A stretch of DNA of 64,000 nucleotides from Janthinobacterium lividum (GCF_011601275.1 NZ_JAAOLY010000004.1:303662-367661), one strand, 5' to 3'. Counted from the stretch's first letter, positions 34,584 to 46,111 are shown. Program-made: numbers and translations. Notes: generated from the sequence alone by a model not told the origin.

Positions 34584-36944
34584 ATGACTAAACCAGCCCA
34601 GGCCAATCAAAATAGCTACACCCGAAAACCGGTCGAACGCCGGCCCCTGCCCAACCGGCTGGTGCGGTTGCTGTCCGAGGCGCGCTGGTTCGCGCTGGCC
34701 GCGTTTGCCTTGTATTTCGTGCTGATCCTGGCCAGCTTCAACAAGCTAGATCCCGGCTGGTCGCACGCCACCAACGTCGACAAGGTGGCCAACCTGGGCG
34801 GCAAGCTCGGCGCGACCTTCTCCGATCTGTTGCTGTATATCTTCGGCTTTTCCGCCTGGTGGTGGTGCGTGTGGCTGCTGCGCACGGTGTGGCATGGCTA
34901 TCGCCGCCTGAGCAAGCGCTTCCTGCTGGAAGAGGAAGAGGTGGAGCGCGAACACCATGTCGAGATGCTGATCCGTATCGTCGGCTTCTCCATCATGCTG
35001 ATCGGCAGCATGGGCCTCGAATTCCTGCGCATGGCAAAAAGCCTGCACGTGCAGCTGCCGCGCGATCCGGGTGGCGTGCTGGGCCAGCTGGTGGGACATT
35101 CGGCCCACGTGGCCTTTGGTTTTACTGGCGCCACCTTGCTGCTGTTGCTGCTGTTCGGCCTGGGTTTCAGCCTGTTCTTTCATGTGTCCTGGCTGCAAGT
35201 GGCCGAACGCATCGGCGGCGCCATCGAAGACGCCTTCAACTGGTTCGTGCTGCGCTACCAGGACCGTGAAGACCGCCGCCAGGGCGAAGTGGCCGCCGTG
35301 CGCCGCGACGAAGTGGTGGTCATCGAGCGGGCCAAACATGTAGAGAAACATGTGGCCGCGCCGCCCGTGAAGATCGAGCCGCAGGTCGTGACCGTGGTGA
35401 AATCGGAGCGCGTGGAAAAGGAACGCCAGGCCCATCTGTTCGAGAACCTGGGCGATGGCAAGCTGCCGCCGCTGTCGCTGCTCGATGAAGCGCCGCCCGT
35501 GGTGGAAACGGTGTCCGTGGAAACCCTGGAATTTACGAGCCGCCTGATCGAAAAGAAATTGTCGGACTTTGGCGTGGATGCCAAGGTAGTGGCCGCTTAC
35601 CCCGGCCCCGTCGTCACGCGCTATGAAATCGAGCCGGCCACGGGCGTGAAGGGCAGCCAGATCGTCGGCCTGGCGCGCGACCTGGCCCGTTCGCTGTCCT
35701 TGACTTCCATCCGCGTGGTGGAAACCATTCCTGGCAAGAATTACATGGCGCTGGAGCTGCCGAACAGCAAGCGCCAGATCGTGCGCCTGACGGAAATCCT
35801 CGGCTCTAAGGTCTACAACGATGGCGTATCGAGCCTGACGATTGCGCTGGGCAAGGATATCGCGGGCAAGCCCGTCGTGGCCGATCTGGCGAAGATGCCC
35901 CACTTGCTGGTGGCCGGTACCACCGGCTCCGGTAAGTCGGTCGGCATCAATGCGACGATTCTGTCGCTGCTGTACAAATCCGATCCGCTCGACGTGCGTT
36001 TGATCCTGATCGATCCGAAGATGCTGGAAATGTCCGTCTACGAAGGCATTCCGCATTTGCTGGCGCCCGTCGTGACCGACATGCGCCAGGCCGGCCATGC
36101 GCTGAACTGGGCCGTCAACGAGATGGAACGCCGTTACAAGCTGATGAGCAAGATGGGCGTGCGTAACCTGGCCGGCTACAACGCCAAGATTGCCGACGCG
36201 AAAAAGCGTGAAGAGCACATCCCGAATCCGTTCAGCTTGACTCCGGACTCGCCGGAGCCGCTGGAAAAACTGCCGACCATCGTCATCATCATCGACGAAC
36301 TGGCCGACCTGATGATGGTGGTGGGTAAGAAAGTCGAGGAATTGATCGCGCGTATCGCCCAAAAGGCGCGTGCCGCCGGCTTGCACTTGATTCTGGCCAC
36401 GCAGCGCCCATCTGTAGACGTGATCACGGGCTTGATCAAGGCGAACATCCCGACGCGTATCGCCTTCCAGGTCTCGTCGAAGATCGACTCGCGCACCATT
36501 CTTGACCAGATGGGCGCGGAAACCCTGCTGGGCATGGGCGACATGCTGTACATGCCGCCCGGCACAGGCTTGCCGATGCGCGTGCACGGTGCGTTCGTGT
36601 CCGATGAAGAAGTCCACAGAGTCGTCAGCCATCTGAAGCTGCAGGGCGAACCGAATTACATCGAGGGCATCCTCGAAGGCGGCACCCTGGAAGGCGATGG
36701 CGCCGAGGGCGGCGCGCCGGGCGAGGGTGGCGGCGAGGCCGATGCCCTGTACGACCAGGCGGTGGCGGTGGTGCTGAAAAACCGCCGCGCCTCGATTTCG
36801 CTGGTGCAGCGTCATTTGCGCATCGGCTACAACCGCGCCGCCCGTCTGCTCGAGCAGATGGAGCAGAGCGGGGTGGTATCAACCATGCAATCCAATGGCA
36901 ACCGGGAAATCCTGGTGCCGGCGGCCAGTAGTGAACAAGGGTAA
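34584..36944 (+). CDS. ftsK: DNA translocase FtsK
   Basis: FtsK sits at the division septum and pumps DNA so that XerCD can resolve chromosome dimers. The 786-residue protein has four N-terminal membrane helices within about residues 35-220, a short linker, then the motor: Walker [13 protein letters not shown] near 445, Walker [14 protein letters not shown] near 568, and the DNA-reading gamma domain at about 721-767 ([20 protein letters not shown]). The ATG at 34584 gives a basic cytoplasmic tail before the first helix. lolA starts 5 bases after the stop, followed by rarA, a common order in Burkholderiales. Confidence 0.96.
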   Translation: MTKPAQANQNSYTRKPVERRPLPNRLVRLLSEARWFALAAFALYFVLILASFNKLDPGWSHATNVDKVANLGGKLGATFSDLLLYIFGFSAWWWCVWLLRTVWHGYRRLSKRFLLEEEEVEREHHVEMLIRIVGFSIMLIGSMGLEFLRMAKSLHVQLPRDPGGVLGQLVGHSAHVAFGFTGATLLLLLLFGLGFSLFFHVSWLQVAERIGGAIEDAFNWFVLRYQDREDRRQGEVAAVRRDEVVVIERAKHVEKHVAAPPVKIEPQVVTVVKSERVEKERQAHLFENLGDGKLPPLSLLDEAPPVVETVSVETLEFTSRLIEKKLSDFGVDAKVVAAYPGPVVTRYEIEPATGVKGSQIVGLARDLARSLSLTSIRVVETIPGKNYMALELPNSKRQIVRLTEILGSKVYNDGVSSLTIALGKDIAGKPVVADLAKMPHLLVAGTTGSGKSVGINATILSLLYKSDPLDVRLILIDPKMLEMSVYEGIPHLLAPVVTDMRQAGHALNWAVNEMERRYKLMSKMGVRNLAGYNAKIADAKKREEHIPNPFSLTPDSPEPLEKLPTIVIIIDELADLMMVVGKKVEELIARIAQKARAAGLHLILATQRPSVDVITGLIKANIPTRIAFQVSSKIDSRTILDQMGAETLLGMGDMLYMPPGTGLPMRVHGAFVSDEEVHRVVSHLKLQGEPNYIEGILEGGTLEGDGAEGGAPGEGGGEADALYDQAVAVVLKNRRASISLVQRHLRIGYNRAARLLEQMEQSGVVSTMQSNGNREILVPAASSEQG

Positions 36945-36949
36945 ACAGA

Positions 36950-37606
36950 ATGAAGAACACGACTTTCGCAGCAAAAATGATGATCGGCGCGGCCAGCGTT
37001 GCCTGCAGCCTGCTGTTCGTGGCCAGCGCCTCGGCCAGCGCGCTGGAACAGTTCAAGAGCTTTGCTGCCGGCACCAAGTCGGCCAAGGGCGAGTTCGTGC
37101 AGCGCCAGGTCAAGAAGCCGGATGCCAGCGGCAAGGCGAAAGTGTCCACGCCGGCCAGCGGCACGTTCGAGTTTGCGCGTCCGGGCAAGTTCATCTGGAC
37201 CTATCTGAAGCCGTATGAGCAACTGCTGCAGGCGGACGGCGACAAGCTGTATATCTACGACAAGGACTTGAGCCAGGTGACGGTCAAGAAACTGGGCGAC
37301 GCGCTCGGTTCTTCGCCAGCGGCGATTTTGTTCGGCAGCAACGACCTGGAAAAGAACTTTACCCTGGCCGAAGCGGGCACGCGCGATGGCCTGGAATGGC
37401 TGAAAGCGACACCGAAAGCCAAGGATACGACGTTCGACGAAATCACCATCGGCCTGCGCAACGGCGTGCCGGAAGCGATGGAATTGCGCGACTCGTTCGG
37501 CCAGACGTCGGTGCTGGCGTTCAAGAACTTTCAGAAGAATCCTGCGCTGGCCGCGAACCATTTCAAATTCGTGATGCCAAAAGGCGCGGACGTCATTAAT
37601 AACTGA
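36950..37606 (+). CDS. lolA: Outer-membrane lipoprotein carrier protein LolA
   Basis: LolA takes lipoproteins from LolCDE and carries them through the periplasm to LolB. The 218-residue precursor has a signal peptide ([18 protein letters not shown]) and a LolA beta-barrel: [50 protein letters not shown]. The Trp-Thr-Tyr segment is typical. It is 5 bases after ftsK and most likely in the same transcript, ending at a hairpin before rarA. Confidence 0.95.
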   Translation: MKNTTFAAKMMIGAASVACSLLFVASASASALEQFKSFAAGTKSAKGEFVQRQVKKPDASGKAKVSTPASGTFEFARPGKFIWTYLKPYEQLLQADGDKLYIYDKDLSQVTVKKLGDALGSSPAAILFGSNDLEKNFTLAEAGTRDGLEWLKATPKAKDTTFDEITIGLRNGVPEAMELRDSFGQTSVLAFKNFQKNPALAANHFKFVMPKGADVINN

Positions 37607-37630
37607 TTGTTGACGTCTTGCTGTTGACCA

Positions 37631-37654
37631 GCCTCGCAGCAATGCGGGGCTTTT
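37631..37654 (+). terminator. Terminator between lolA and rarA
   Basis: Stem GCCTCGCA/TGCGGGGC (one G-T pair), loop GCAA, then TTTT. The T-run is short, so read-through into rarA is possible. Confidence 0.6.
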
Positions 37655-37677
37655 GCATTCTTATTAGGTAACTCATT

Positions 37678-38997
37678 ATGGCGGATCTCTTTTCCACCGC
37701 ACCGCGCCAGCCGCTGGCCGAAGCCTTGCGGCCGGCTACCCTGAACGAAGTCATCGGCCAGACGCATCTGCTGGGCGTGGGCAAGCCGCTGCGTCTCGCG
37801 TTCGAGGCGGGCAAGGCCCATTCGATGATCTTGTGGGGACCGCCCGGCGTGGGCAAGACCACGCTGGCGCGCCTGATGGCGAACGCGTTCGACAGCGAAT
37901 TCATCGCCCTGTCGGCAGTGTTTGCGGGCGTAAAAGATATCCGCGCAGCCATGGACCAGGCCCGCCACAGCCTGGACCAGTTCGGCAAGCACACTTTGCT
38001 GTTTGTCGACGAGATCCACCGGTTTAACAAGTCGCAGCAGGACGCCTTGCTGCCCTTCGTCGAATCGGGCCTGGTGACGTTTATCGGCGCGACGACGGAA
38101 AACCCCAGCTTTGAAGTGAACTCGGCGCTGCTGTCGCGGGCGCAAGTGTATGTGTTGAAATCGCTCAACGAAGACGAGATGAAGCAGTTGCTGGCCAAGG
38201 CGCAAAGCACGGCCCTGACGCACTTGAGCTTCGACGAGGCGGCCGCCGACACCCTGATCGGCTACGCGGATGGCGATGCGCGCCGCTTTTTGAATTTGCT
38301 GGAACAGGCCGAGACGGCCGCCAGCTCGACGGGCACGACCAAGATCGACGCGACCTTCGTCGACAATGCGCTGACCTTGAACTCGCGCCGCTTCGACAAG
38401 GGTGGCGACAATTTCTATGACCAGATTTCCGCCCTGCACAAGTCCGTGCGCGGTTCGAACCCCGATGCTGCCCTGTACTGGTTTTGCCGCATGATCGATG
38501 GCGGCGCCGACCCGCGCTATCTGTCGCGGCGCATCGTGCGCATGGCCTGGGAGGATATCGGCCTGGCCGACCCGCGCGCGCTGACCATGGTCAATGACGC
38601 GGCGGAAACGTATGAACGCTTGGGTTCCCCGGAAGGCGAGCTGGCGCTGGGACAGGCCGTGATTTACCTGGCGATCGCCGCGAAAAGCAATGCCGGCTAT
38701 AACGCGTTCAATACGGCCATGGCGTTCGTGAAGAAGGACAAGTCGAAGGAAGTGCCCGTGCATTTGCGCAATGCGCCGACGAAGCTGATGAAGGAACTCG
38801 GTTACGGCCACGCCTACCGCTACGCGCACGACGAGCCCGATGCATACGCAGCTGGCGAAACCTATTTTCCGGACGGCATGGCCGAACCGGGTTGGTACCA
38901 GCCCGTGCCGCGCGGCCTGGAAAGTAAAATAGCCGATAAATTGGCGTGGCTGCGCGAGCTGGACAGAAAAGCAGGAAAACCAGCCGGCAAGGGCTGA
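37678..38997 (+). CDS. rarA: Replication-associated recombination protein A (AAA+ ATPase)
   Basis: RarA (MgsA) acts at stalled replication forks with SSB. The 439-residue protein has N-terminal PLAEALRPATLNEVIGQ, Walker A WGPPGVGKTTLA, Walker B LLFVDEIHRFNKSQQDALLP, sensor 1 FIGATTENPSFEVN and the C-terminal tetramer domain (RRIVRMAWEDIGLADPRAL). All key residues are present. Its stop is 2 bases from the stop of the convergent epimerase gene. serS, often the next gene in relatives, lies 3.1 kb further on here. Confidence 0.96.
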   Translation: MADLFSTAPRQPLAEALRPATLNEVIGQTHLLGVGKPLRLAFEAGKAHSMILWGPPGVGKTTLARLMANAFDSEFIALSAVFAGVKDIRAAMDQARHSLDQFGKHTLLFVDEIHRFNKSQQDALLPFVESGLVTFIGATTENPSFEVNSALLSRAQVYVLKSLNEDEMKQLLAKAQSTALTHLSFDEAAADTLIGYADGDARRFLNLLEQAETAASSTGTTKIDATFVDNALTLNSRRFDKGGDNFYDQISALHKSVRGSNPDAALYWFCRMIDGGADPRYLSRRIVRMAWEDIGLADPRALTMVNDAAETYERLGSPEGELALGQAVIYLAIAAKSNAGYNAFNTAMAFVKKDKSKEVPVHLRNAPTKLMKELGYGHAYRYAHDEPDAYAAGETYFPDGMAEPGWYQPVPRGLESKIADKLAWLRELDRKAGKPAGKG

Positions 38998-38999
38998 GG

Positions 39000-39752
39000 T
39001 TACAAACCCAGCAAGGTAAAACCGTCATCCTGCGGTGCGTAGCCCAACAGCTGGCGCGTCGCGGCAATCGACAGGCGCTTGTAGCGGTTGTCCGACACCC
39101 CATGCACGACGTGGTAGCCTGCCGGCACGTCCGCCGTCACGCAGCGGGCCAGCAATTGCACCACGTCGCGCTCGCTGATGAAGGCGGCGATGTCGCGCGC
39201 GCTGTGTTGCTGGCCTTGTTCAAACTGCGCCACATTGGCGATGCGCACGGCGATCGTCGTCATGCCGTGCTGGTGCGCGAAGGCCGAGGCCACGCCTTCG
39301 CCAAATGCCTTGCTGGCGCCATACATGTTCGCCGGACGGGCCGGCATGCTTTCCTGCACTTGCACGTCGAGCGGATAGCCTTCGATGGCTTGCGCGCTAC
39401 TGGCAAGCACGACTCTTTTCACTCCCTGTTCCTGTGCCGCGCGGAAGATGTTGTGCGTGCCGACGATATTCGGCTGCAGCAATTGCGCATCGAAATCGGC
39501 ACTGGCGTGCGGCACGCCGGCCAGGTGCAGCACCACATCGATATCGGCACAGGCGGCCAGGCAGGCGGCATAGTCGCTGACGTCGAGCTGGATGGATGGA
39601 CACGGCGCTTCGGCCAGCTTGCCTGTGTGCAGGTCGGCCAGGCGCAGGGAGAATTCCCCGTGCCGGCTCTTCCAGAAAGCGGTGCCGATGATGCCGGCGG
39701 CGCCCGTGACGAGGACGCGCAGTGGTGCTTGATGTAGTGTTGCTTGGCTCAT
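39000..39752 (-). CDS. NAD(P)-dependent epimerase/dehydratase, extended SDR
   Basis: A 250-residue short-chain dehydrogenase of the extended type: cofactor motif VTGAAGIIGTAF, substrate-side segment DVVLHLAGVPHASADF, catalytic Ser in VVLASSAQAIEGYP and the YxxxK pair in MYGASKAFGEG. It resembles the uronate dehydrogenase branch, but substrate cannot be fixed from sequence alone. Its start overlaps the stop of the DUF2917 gene by 4 bases, so both form one unit divergent from the MocR regulator at 40220. It converges on rarA. Confidence 0.85.
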   Translation of the reverse strand: MSQATLHQAPLRVLVTGAAGIIGTAFWKSRHGEFSLRLADLHTGKLAEAPCPSIQLDVSDYAACLAACADIDVVLHLAGVPHASADFDAQLLQPNIVGTHNIFRAAQEQGVKRVVLASSAQAIEGYPLDVQVQESMPARPANMYGASKAFGEGVASAFAHQHGMTTIAVRIANVAQFEQGQQHSARDIAAFISERDVVQLLARCVTADVPAGYHVVHGVSDNRYKRLSIAATRQLLGYAPQDDGFTLLGL

Positions 39753-40039
39753 GTATTCCTTGTAATCATTGTGTGAGACAGTGCCAGGTTCAGCCAGTGC
39801 AGCAGGGCAGGGCGGGGTGCGGCTGTGCCATGCACACGGATATGTCCGCTACCGACGGCTTCGACCAGCACCAGGCCGTCATTCGGTATCGTATAGCGTT
39901 CGCCGCTGCGCAGCACGCAATCCTCGAACTGGGCGTAGGCCGTGATCCACGCCGTGCCGGACAGGCATTCGATGACCCTGGCGTGCGCTTTTTCCAGGCG
40001 CAGAGGCCGTTCGCTGCGTAATTCGTGGTCGGTATGCAT
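39749..40039 (-). CDS. DUF2917 family protein
   Basis: A 96-residue protein with the cupin-like DUF2917 pattern: ARVIECLSGTAWITAYAQFED, then LRSGERYTIPNDGLVLVEAV. Its function is unknown. The ATG at 40039 is chosen because AGGAG lies about 8 bases upstream; the frame is open to 40093. It is the first gene of a two-gene unit with the epimerase. DUF2917 genes often sit next to transcription regulators in betaproteobacteria, and here the neighbour is a divergent MocR gene. Confidence 0.8.
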   Translation of the reverse strand: MHTDHELRSERPLRLEKAHARVIECLSGTAWITAYAQFEDCVLRSGERYTIPNDGLVLVEAVGSGHIRVHGTAAPRPALLHWLNLALSHTMITRNT

Positions 40040-40125
40040 GGCATCGCTCCTGTTGTGCTGACAGGAACAGCTTAGGCGCTTGCCGTGAACCATGACAGAT
40101 GCAGGAAAACGAAATTGTCATGAAT

Positions 40126-40149
40126 ACAGTGCCCCTTGTCGTACACTGT
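40126..40149. promoter_or_regulatory. Candidate operator in the DUF2917 / MocR gap
   Basis: ACAGTG (40126-40131) and CACTGT (40144-40149) form an inverted repeat with a 12-base spacer. It lies between the divergent DUF2917 and MocR genes. The CACTGTG core also occurs in the palindrome upstream of the other MocR gene (7770-7782). Confidence 0.35.
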
Positions 40150-40219
40150 GCTTATCAAAAAACTCGGCAACTGTATCTGTGCCGGCCCCGCGCGGCAGCC
40201 GCATACTGAAGGGATGAAC

Positions 40220-41641
40220 ATGAGCGCGCATTTGAATCTGTACGAGCACCTGGCCAACGAGCTGGGCGCGCTAATCGACTCGCGCGTGTTTGCGCCCGGC
40301 GACCGCCTGCCGTCGATCCGCCACCTGGCGCAGCAAAAGCGCATCTCGATTAGTACCGTGATGCAAGCGTTGCGCCTGATGGAAGACCGGGGGCAAGTCG
40401 ATGCGCGACCCCAGTCCGGCTATTTCGTGCGCCACCGCGCGCCGCGCCGCCCGTGCAGCGCGGACGCGCAGCATTTGAAGGAGCCGGCCTTTGTCGGCAT
40501 CAACAATCTGTTGATGCGCGTACTGAAGGACAATGAAACGGAGAATATCGTGCAGCTGGGCACGGCCTGGCCTCCCGACGAGATCTTGCCGATCAAGCGC
40601 ATGCAGCGCACCATCAGTGCCGTGGCGCGGCGCGATCCCATCTTGTTGAGCAAGGTCAGCTGCTACGACATCAGCGAAGGCAATTTTTTGCGCCAGGTGA
40701 CGCGCCGCGCACTGGACTGGGGCAAGCTGGACCCGCACGAGATCGTCGTGACGAATTCCTGCACTGAAGCGATCAGCCTGTGCCTGCGCGCCGTCGCCAA
40801 GCCGGGCGACACGATTGCCATCGAGTCGGCCACGTATTTCGTGCTGCTGCAAATGATCGAAAGCCTGGGCATGAAGGCGCTGGAAATTCCCACCGACCCG
40901 AAGACGGGGCCGTCGCTTGATGCACTGGAGCTGGCCTTGCGCGCCGGCCTCGTGCAAGCGTGTTTGTTCGTGCCGAACGCAAATAATCCGTTGGGTTGCG
41001 TCATGCCGGAGGAAAACAAGAAGCGGCTGGCGGGGCTGCTGTCCGAATTCAATATCCCGCTGGTGGAAGATGATGTCTATGGCGACCTGTGCTTTGCGCC
41101 GCAGCGGCCCTGGCCCGTGAAAGCCTACGACACGAGCGGCAATGTGCTGCTGTGCTCCTCGTTTTCCAAGGCCATCACGCCCGCCTCGCGCGTCGGCTAC
41201 GTGCTGGCCGGGCGTTTCGCGCAGGAAGTGGCCTTGCTGAAAACCGTGTCGAGCGGCGCCACCAGCCATTTCTTCCAGGCCGTGCTGGCCGACTTTTTGG
41301 AAGGCAGCAGCTACGACCAGCAATTGCGCAAGATGCGGCGCACCCTGGTGCAGCGCATCGCCCGCATGTCCGACGCCGTGGCGGCCAGCTTTCCGGCGGA
41401 CTGCATGCTGTCCGAGCCGCAGGGCGGTTTCGTGCTGTGGGTGCAGATGCCGCCGCAAATCGATGCGCTGGCCCTGCATGGCCCTGCCATCGCGGACGGC
41501 GTGGCGTATATGCCGGGCCAGCTGTTCTCTGCCTCGGGCAAGTTCGGCAATTATCTGCGTCTCAATTGCGGCAATGCGTGGACGCCGCGCATCGAGCAGG
41601 CTATCAGCCGCCTTGGTCGCCTGGTCAAGGACGCCTTGTAA
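40220..41641 (+). CDS. MocR-type (GntR HTH + aminotransferase-like) regulator
   Basis: A 473-residue regulator with an N-terminal GntR winged helix (LPSIRHLAQQKRISISTVMQ) and a PLP-binding aminotransferase-like domain. The PLP Lys is in SSFSKAITPASRVGY, and the Asn-Pro motif in VPNANNPLGC. It is a paralogue of the protein at 7828. The start at 40220 has AAGGG 6 bases upstream; an ATG at 40214 and an open frame from 40136 are less likely. It is divergent from the DUF2917-epimerase unit, its likely target. Confidence 0.9.
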   Translation: MSAHLNLYEHLANELGALIDSRVFAPGDRLPSIRHLAQQKRISISTVMQALRLMEDRGQVDARPQSGYFVRHRAPRRPCSADAQHLKEPAFVGINNLLMRVLKDNETENIVQLGTAWPPDEILPIKRMQRTISAVARRDPILLSKVSCYDISEGNFLRQVTRRALDWGKLDPHEIVVTNSCTEAISLCLRAVAKPGDTIAIESATYFVLLQMIESLGMKALEIPTDPKTGPSLDALELALRAGLVQACLFVPNANNPLGCVMPEENKKRLAGLLSEFNIPLVEDDVYGDLCFAPQRPWPVKAYDTSGNVLLCSSFSKAITPASRVGYVLAGRFAQEVALLKTVSSGATSHFFQAVLADFLEGSSYDQQLRKMRRTLVQRIARMSDAVAASFPADCMLSEPQGGFVLWVQMPPQIDALALHGPAIADGVAYMPGQLFSASGKFGNYLRLNCGNAWTPRIEQAISRLGRLVKDAL

Positions 41642-41790
41642 CTATTCTTTGCGCTTCAGTCCCCGTTTTTCACCATTCGCTCCCTGTTTTTCGCCGCTGG
41701 TCGCAAGCCGGTGGCGTTGTTTGTGCCCGTTGGCTAAAGTAGCACCATACCAGCAGCAGTCAACCACACAAACCAACCAGGAGTAACATC

Positions 41791-41994
41791 ATGAACGCAC
41801 TGAAAAACATGGAAATCACCTTTGTCGCCGCCGCCATCATCGCCATCGGCGCCAGCTTCGCCACTGCCGGCGCGAATACCGTGGAAGTGAGCGCCGGCAG
41901 CACCGTGATCGCCCAAGCTGCCGACAGCACGATGCCTGTCGTTACCGTCAGCGCCCGTCGTTTGACGGCTGCCGAAAAAGCCGCCTTTATCTGA
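41791..41994 (+). CDS. Small exported or membrane peptide, unknown function
   Basis: A 67-residue protein with a hydrophobic stretch (ITFVAAAIIAIGASFATAGA) that may be a signal peptide or membrane helix, followed by VSAGSTVIAQAADS and a conserved-looking C-terminus TVSARRLTAAEKAAF. I do not recognise the family. The start is well supported by AGGAG 7 bases before the ATG. It stands alone between the MocR gene and serS. Confidence 0.7.
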   Translation: MNALKNMEITFVAAAIIAIGASFATAGANTVEVSAGSTVIAQAADSTMPVVTVSARRLTAAEKAAFI

Positions 41995-42097
41995 TTCAAG
42001 AAATCTGAAGCGGGCGCGAGTGCCCAGCCATGCCGCCATGACGATGGCCAGCCATGTGCAAAACTCATAAAGAACTGAACGGGTCTTGGTACAATGA

Positions 42098-43420
<1,323 letters not shown>

Positions 43421-43450
43421 AATAGTCCTTTTCTTTTCGCTACGGGCTGC

Positions 43451-43456
43451 TATAAT
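43451..43456 (+). promoter_or_regulatory. -10 box of the first tRNA-Ser gene
   Basis: A perfect TATAAT lies 40 bases before the mature tRNA. The -35 region is poor. The second tRNA gene has a weaker TAAAAT at 43858-43863. Confidence 0.55.
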
Positions 43457-43496
43457 CTTGCCTTCTCGCAGCAATGCGAGAAAGACCGCAGCAAAT

Positions 43497-43588
<92 letters not shown>

Positions 43589-43598
43589 ACAAATAGAA

Positions 43599-43625
43599 AA
43601 AGCTCCCGAAAGGGAGCTTTTTTTA
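43599..43625 (+). terminator. Terminator of the first tRNA-Ser gene
   Basis: Stem AAAGCTCCC/GGGAGCTTT (43599-43607 with 43612-43620), loop GAAA, followed by T-run. The stem resembles the one after the second tRNA. Confidence 0.9.
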
Positions 43626-43644
43626 TTTGTGGCGGCGGAAAGGA

Positions 43645-43666
43645 GTACGCCCCCTGCGGGGCGTAC
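43645..43666. repeat. Perfect 9-bp inverted repeat between the tRNA genes
   Basis: GTACGCCCC (43645-43653) pairs with GGGGCGTAC (43658-43666), loop CTGC. The 290 bases between the two tRNA units hold this hairpin and two short similar segments (CCCCGAATCG near 43709 and 43768). No gene is seen there. Confidence 0.5.
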
Positions 43667-43915
43667 GCGTGGGATTCGAAGACGAGCGCGTACTCGCGCG
43701 AGGCTCCCCGAATCGTCCAATTGATTTTTGCTTTTGCTTTTGCATACGGATGCGACGAACTCCCTCCCCGAATCGCCTAATTGTTTTTCGGGTTGGCGGC
43801 CAGCCCTCAGTTGCAAATCGCCAATAAAACCCCTACCCAACCCAACAACACCCATGCTAAAATAGCGCCTCGTTCAAACCGGCACGCCAGTTTGAATGAA
43901 TAGACCGCAGTAAAC

Positions 43916-44007
<92 letters not shown>

Positions 44008-44020
44008 ATACATAAGAGAA

Positions 44021-44044
44021 GCTCCCGCAAGGGAGCTTTTTTTA
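44021..44044 (+). terminator. Terminator of the second tRNA-Ser gene
   Basis: Stem GCTCCC/GGGAGC (44021-44026 with 44031-44036), loop GCAA, T-run after it. Confidence 0.88.
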
Positions 44045-44168
44045 TTTGTGATGCCAAAAAGCCTGCGACGCATCAATGCAGGTAGAAAAACCGCCCAAAG
44101 CGCGCAGCGCAAGGCGATTTTTCCTCCATTAGGTTTTGAAATCCAGCGACCCACTAACGTAACGCAAG

Positions 44169-44873
44169 CTAGTGCACCAGCCTCGCCACCGCAAACGCGA
44201 CGCCCGACAAGGCAATCATCGTCCCCACACACGACAGGATGACAGCCGACTTCGCCTCAGCCACATCTGACTTGGTCGCATAATTGGAGCGCACCACGGC
44301 AAGGTCCAGCTTCAAGCCACTGACATCCGTCTTGAGAGCGCCGACATCCGTCTTGAGAACAGTGACATCCGTTTTCAGACCGGCCACATCCACTTTGAGA
44401 TCCGCAACATCCACCTTGAGACCAGCAACATCCACCTTGAGATCAGCAACATCCGTTTTCAGCCCCGCAACATCGACCTTGATGCCAGCCACATCAACCT
44501 TCAAATCAGCAACATCCAGTTTCACACCAGCCATATCTTTTGCCAGCGTGTTGACTTGCTCGTCCATGGCGCACTCCTCTGTGCTTGTCACTGCATGCTC
44601 CTCGCATTTTTCACCACTGTCAAACAGTGTCCCGAGGGTATCGTGCATGGCCTTGCTATTCCTCGCCAAGCGTTGCGCCAGTGCCGTCGCGCGCTGCAGG
44701 TCTGCCATTCCTACACCCTGTAGCTGGTCTGTGGCAGTCTGCAATTTGGCAGCGATCTGTTCGCTGAGGCTGGTCGCAACCTGCAGCCATGCATTGATCT
44801 TGCGCTGGCGTGCCTGTCGCTCCAGCGCGTCAGGCCGCAGCCACGTATCGCTCAGCTTGTGCATGCTGTTCAT
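44169..44873 (-). CDS. Heptad-repeat coiled-coil protein with C-terminal membrane helix
   Basis: A 234-residue protein in three parts. Residues 1-100 are helical and polar, somewhat phasin-like. Residues 115-191 are eleven back-to-back heptads of the type AGLKTDV/ADLKVDV, an almost perfect coiled coil. Residues about 209-231 form a single membrane helix (AVILSCVGTMIALSGVAFAV). I do not recognise a named family with certainty. AAGGA supports the start at 44873. An internal ATG at 44567 has AGAGGAG 6 bases before it, so a short form (coiled coil plus helix) may also be made, or two genes may have fused. It is divergent from hisC. Confidence 0.75.
   Translation of the reverse strand: MNSMHKLSDTWLRPDALERQARQRKINAWLQVATSLSEQIAAKLQTATDQLQGVGMADLQRATALAQRLARNSKAMHDTLGTLFDSGEKCEEHAVTSTEECAMDEQVNTLAKDMAGVKLDVADLKVDVAGIKVDVAGLKTDVADLKVDVAGLKVDVADLKVDVAGLKTDVTVLKTDVGALKTDVSGLKLDLAVVRSNYATKSDVAEAKSAVILSCVGTMIALSGVAFAVARLVH
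44301..44531 (-). repeat. Eleven tandem 21-bp units encoding heptads
   Basis: 231 bases in a 21-base period inside the coiled-coil gene. The units differ mostly at codons for the b, c and f positions, so copy number could change by slippage or recombination. Confidence 0.8.
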
Positions 44874-45004
44874 GCTGCGTCCTTTTCAGCTTCGGCCGAT
44901 GCCGATGCAGTCCACGCTACCCTCGCCGTCGCCCCCCCCACCTTGACCCCGCTCAGCCTATGGTAATCTACCTCCTCCCATCCCGACCCCACCAATAAAA
45001 AGCA

Positions 45005-46066
45005 ATGAGCCGATTCTGGAGCAACATCGTCAGCGAGCTGACCCCCTACATCCCGGGCGAGCAGCCCAAACTGCCCGACCTGGTCAAACTCAATACCAAC
45101 GAAAATCCCTACGGCCCGTCGCCTCACGTCCTGGCTGCGCTGCGTGAAGCAACTGAAGACAGCCTGCGCCTGTACCCCGATCCCACGGCCAGCGAACTGA
45201 AGCAAACCCTGGCCGATTACCACGGCTTGAACAGCGCGCAAGTGTTCGTCGGCAACGGCTCCGACGAAGTGCTGGCGCTGGCCTTCATGGCCTTGCTCAA
45301 GCACGAGGCGCCGCTGCTGTTTCCGGACATCAGCTACAGCTTCTATCCCGTGTATTGCAAGCTGTACGGCATCGATTACCGCACGGTAGCGCTCGACGAT
45401 GCCATGCGCATCCGTCCGGAAGACTACCAGGGGCCGTGCGGCGCCATCATCTTCCCGAACCCGAATGCGCCGACGGGCGTGGACTTGCCGCTGGCCGGCG
45501 TGGAAACCCTGCTGCGTGAGCATCCCGACGCCGTGGTGGTAGTCGATGAAGCGTATGTGGATTTCGGCGGCGACAGCGCCGTGGCCCTGGTCGACCGTTA
45601 TCCGAACTTGCTGGTGGTGCAGACGTTCTCGAAATCGCGCTCGCTGGCCGGCTTGCGCGTCGGCTGTGCCTTCGGGCATCCGGACCTGATCGAGGCGCTG
45701 GAACGTGTGAAGAACAGTTTCAATTCCTATCCGCTGGATCGGCTGGCCCTGGCTGGCGCCGTCGCTTCGCTGCACGACGAAGCATATTTCCAGCAGACGC
45801 GCCAGGCCGTCACCGCCAGCCGTGAACAGTTGACGGCGGATCTTGCTGTGCTGGGTTTCGAGGTGTTGCCGTCGGTGGCCAACTTTGTCTTTGTCCGCCA
45901 CCCGCTGCATGACGCGGCGCAACTGGCGGCTGGCTTGCGCGCCCGCTCCGTGATCGTGCGCCACTTCAATGCGCCGCGCATCAGCCAGTATTTGCGCATC
46001 AGCATCGGTAACGTGGGGGAATGTGCGGCCCTGATGGCGGCCTTGCGGGAATTGCTGGCGGGATGA
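45005..46066 (+). CDS. hisC: Histidinol-phosphate aminotransferase
   Basis: HisC moves the amino group between glutamate and imidazole acetol phosphate in histidine synthesis. The 353-residue PLP enzyme has [13 protein letters not shown] at the N-terminus, [11 protein letters not shown], the PNPNAPTG motif, [12 protein letters not shown], and the PLP Lys in [14 protein letters not shown]. It lies outside the his operon, as is common for one of several hisC copies in betaproteobacteria, so a role with other aromatic or phospho-amino acids is possible. It stands alone and ends next to a perfect palindrome. Confidence 0.93.
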   Translation: MSRFWSNIVSELTPYIPGEQPKLPDLVKLNTNENPYGPSPHVLAALREATEDSLRLYPDPTASELKQTLADYHGLNSAQVFVGNGSDEVLALAFMALLKHEAPLLFPDISYSFYPVYCKLYGIDYRTVALDDAMRIRPEDYQGPCGAIIFPNPNAPTGVDLPLAGVETLLREHPDAVVVVDEAYVDFGGDSAVALVDRYPNLLVVQTFSKSRSLAGLRVGCAFGHPDLIEALERVKNSFNSYPLDRLALAGAVASLHDEAYFQQTRQAVTASREQLTADLAVLGFEVLPSVANFVFVRHPLHDAAQLAAGLRARSVIVRHFNAPRISQYLRISIGNVGECAALMAALRELLAG

Positions 46067-46070
46067 AAAA

Positions 46071-46100
46071 CCTGGTACGGCTGCCGGCAGCCGTACCAGG
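46071..46100 (-). terminator. 30-bp perfect palindrome, terminator of the PEP-CTERM gene
   Basis: Two 15-base arms (46071-46085 and 46086-46100) are exact complements. On the minus strand it is followed by TTTTT, so it ends the PEP-CTERM transcript; it may also act on hisC. Confidence 0.75.
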
Positions 46101-46111
46101 CGCCGGTTTGC

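Noticed and set aside
44301..44531. Regular 21-base repeats, considered as a CRISPR array
   Set aside because: There are no spacers; the period is a multiple of three and encodes heptads in an intact reading frame, and no cas gene is near.
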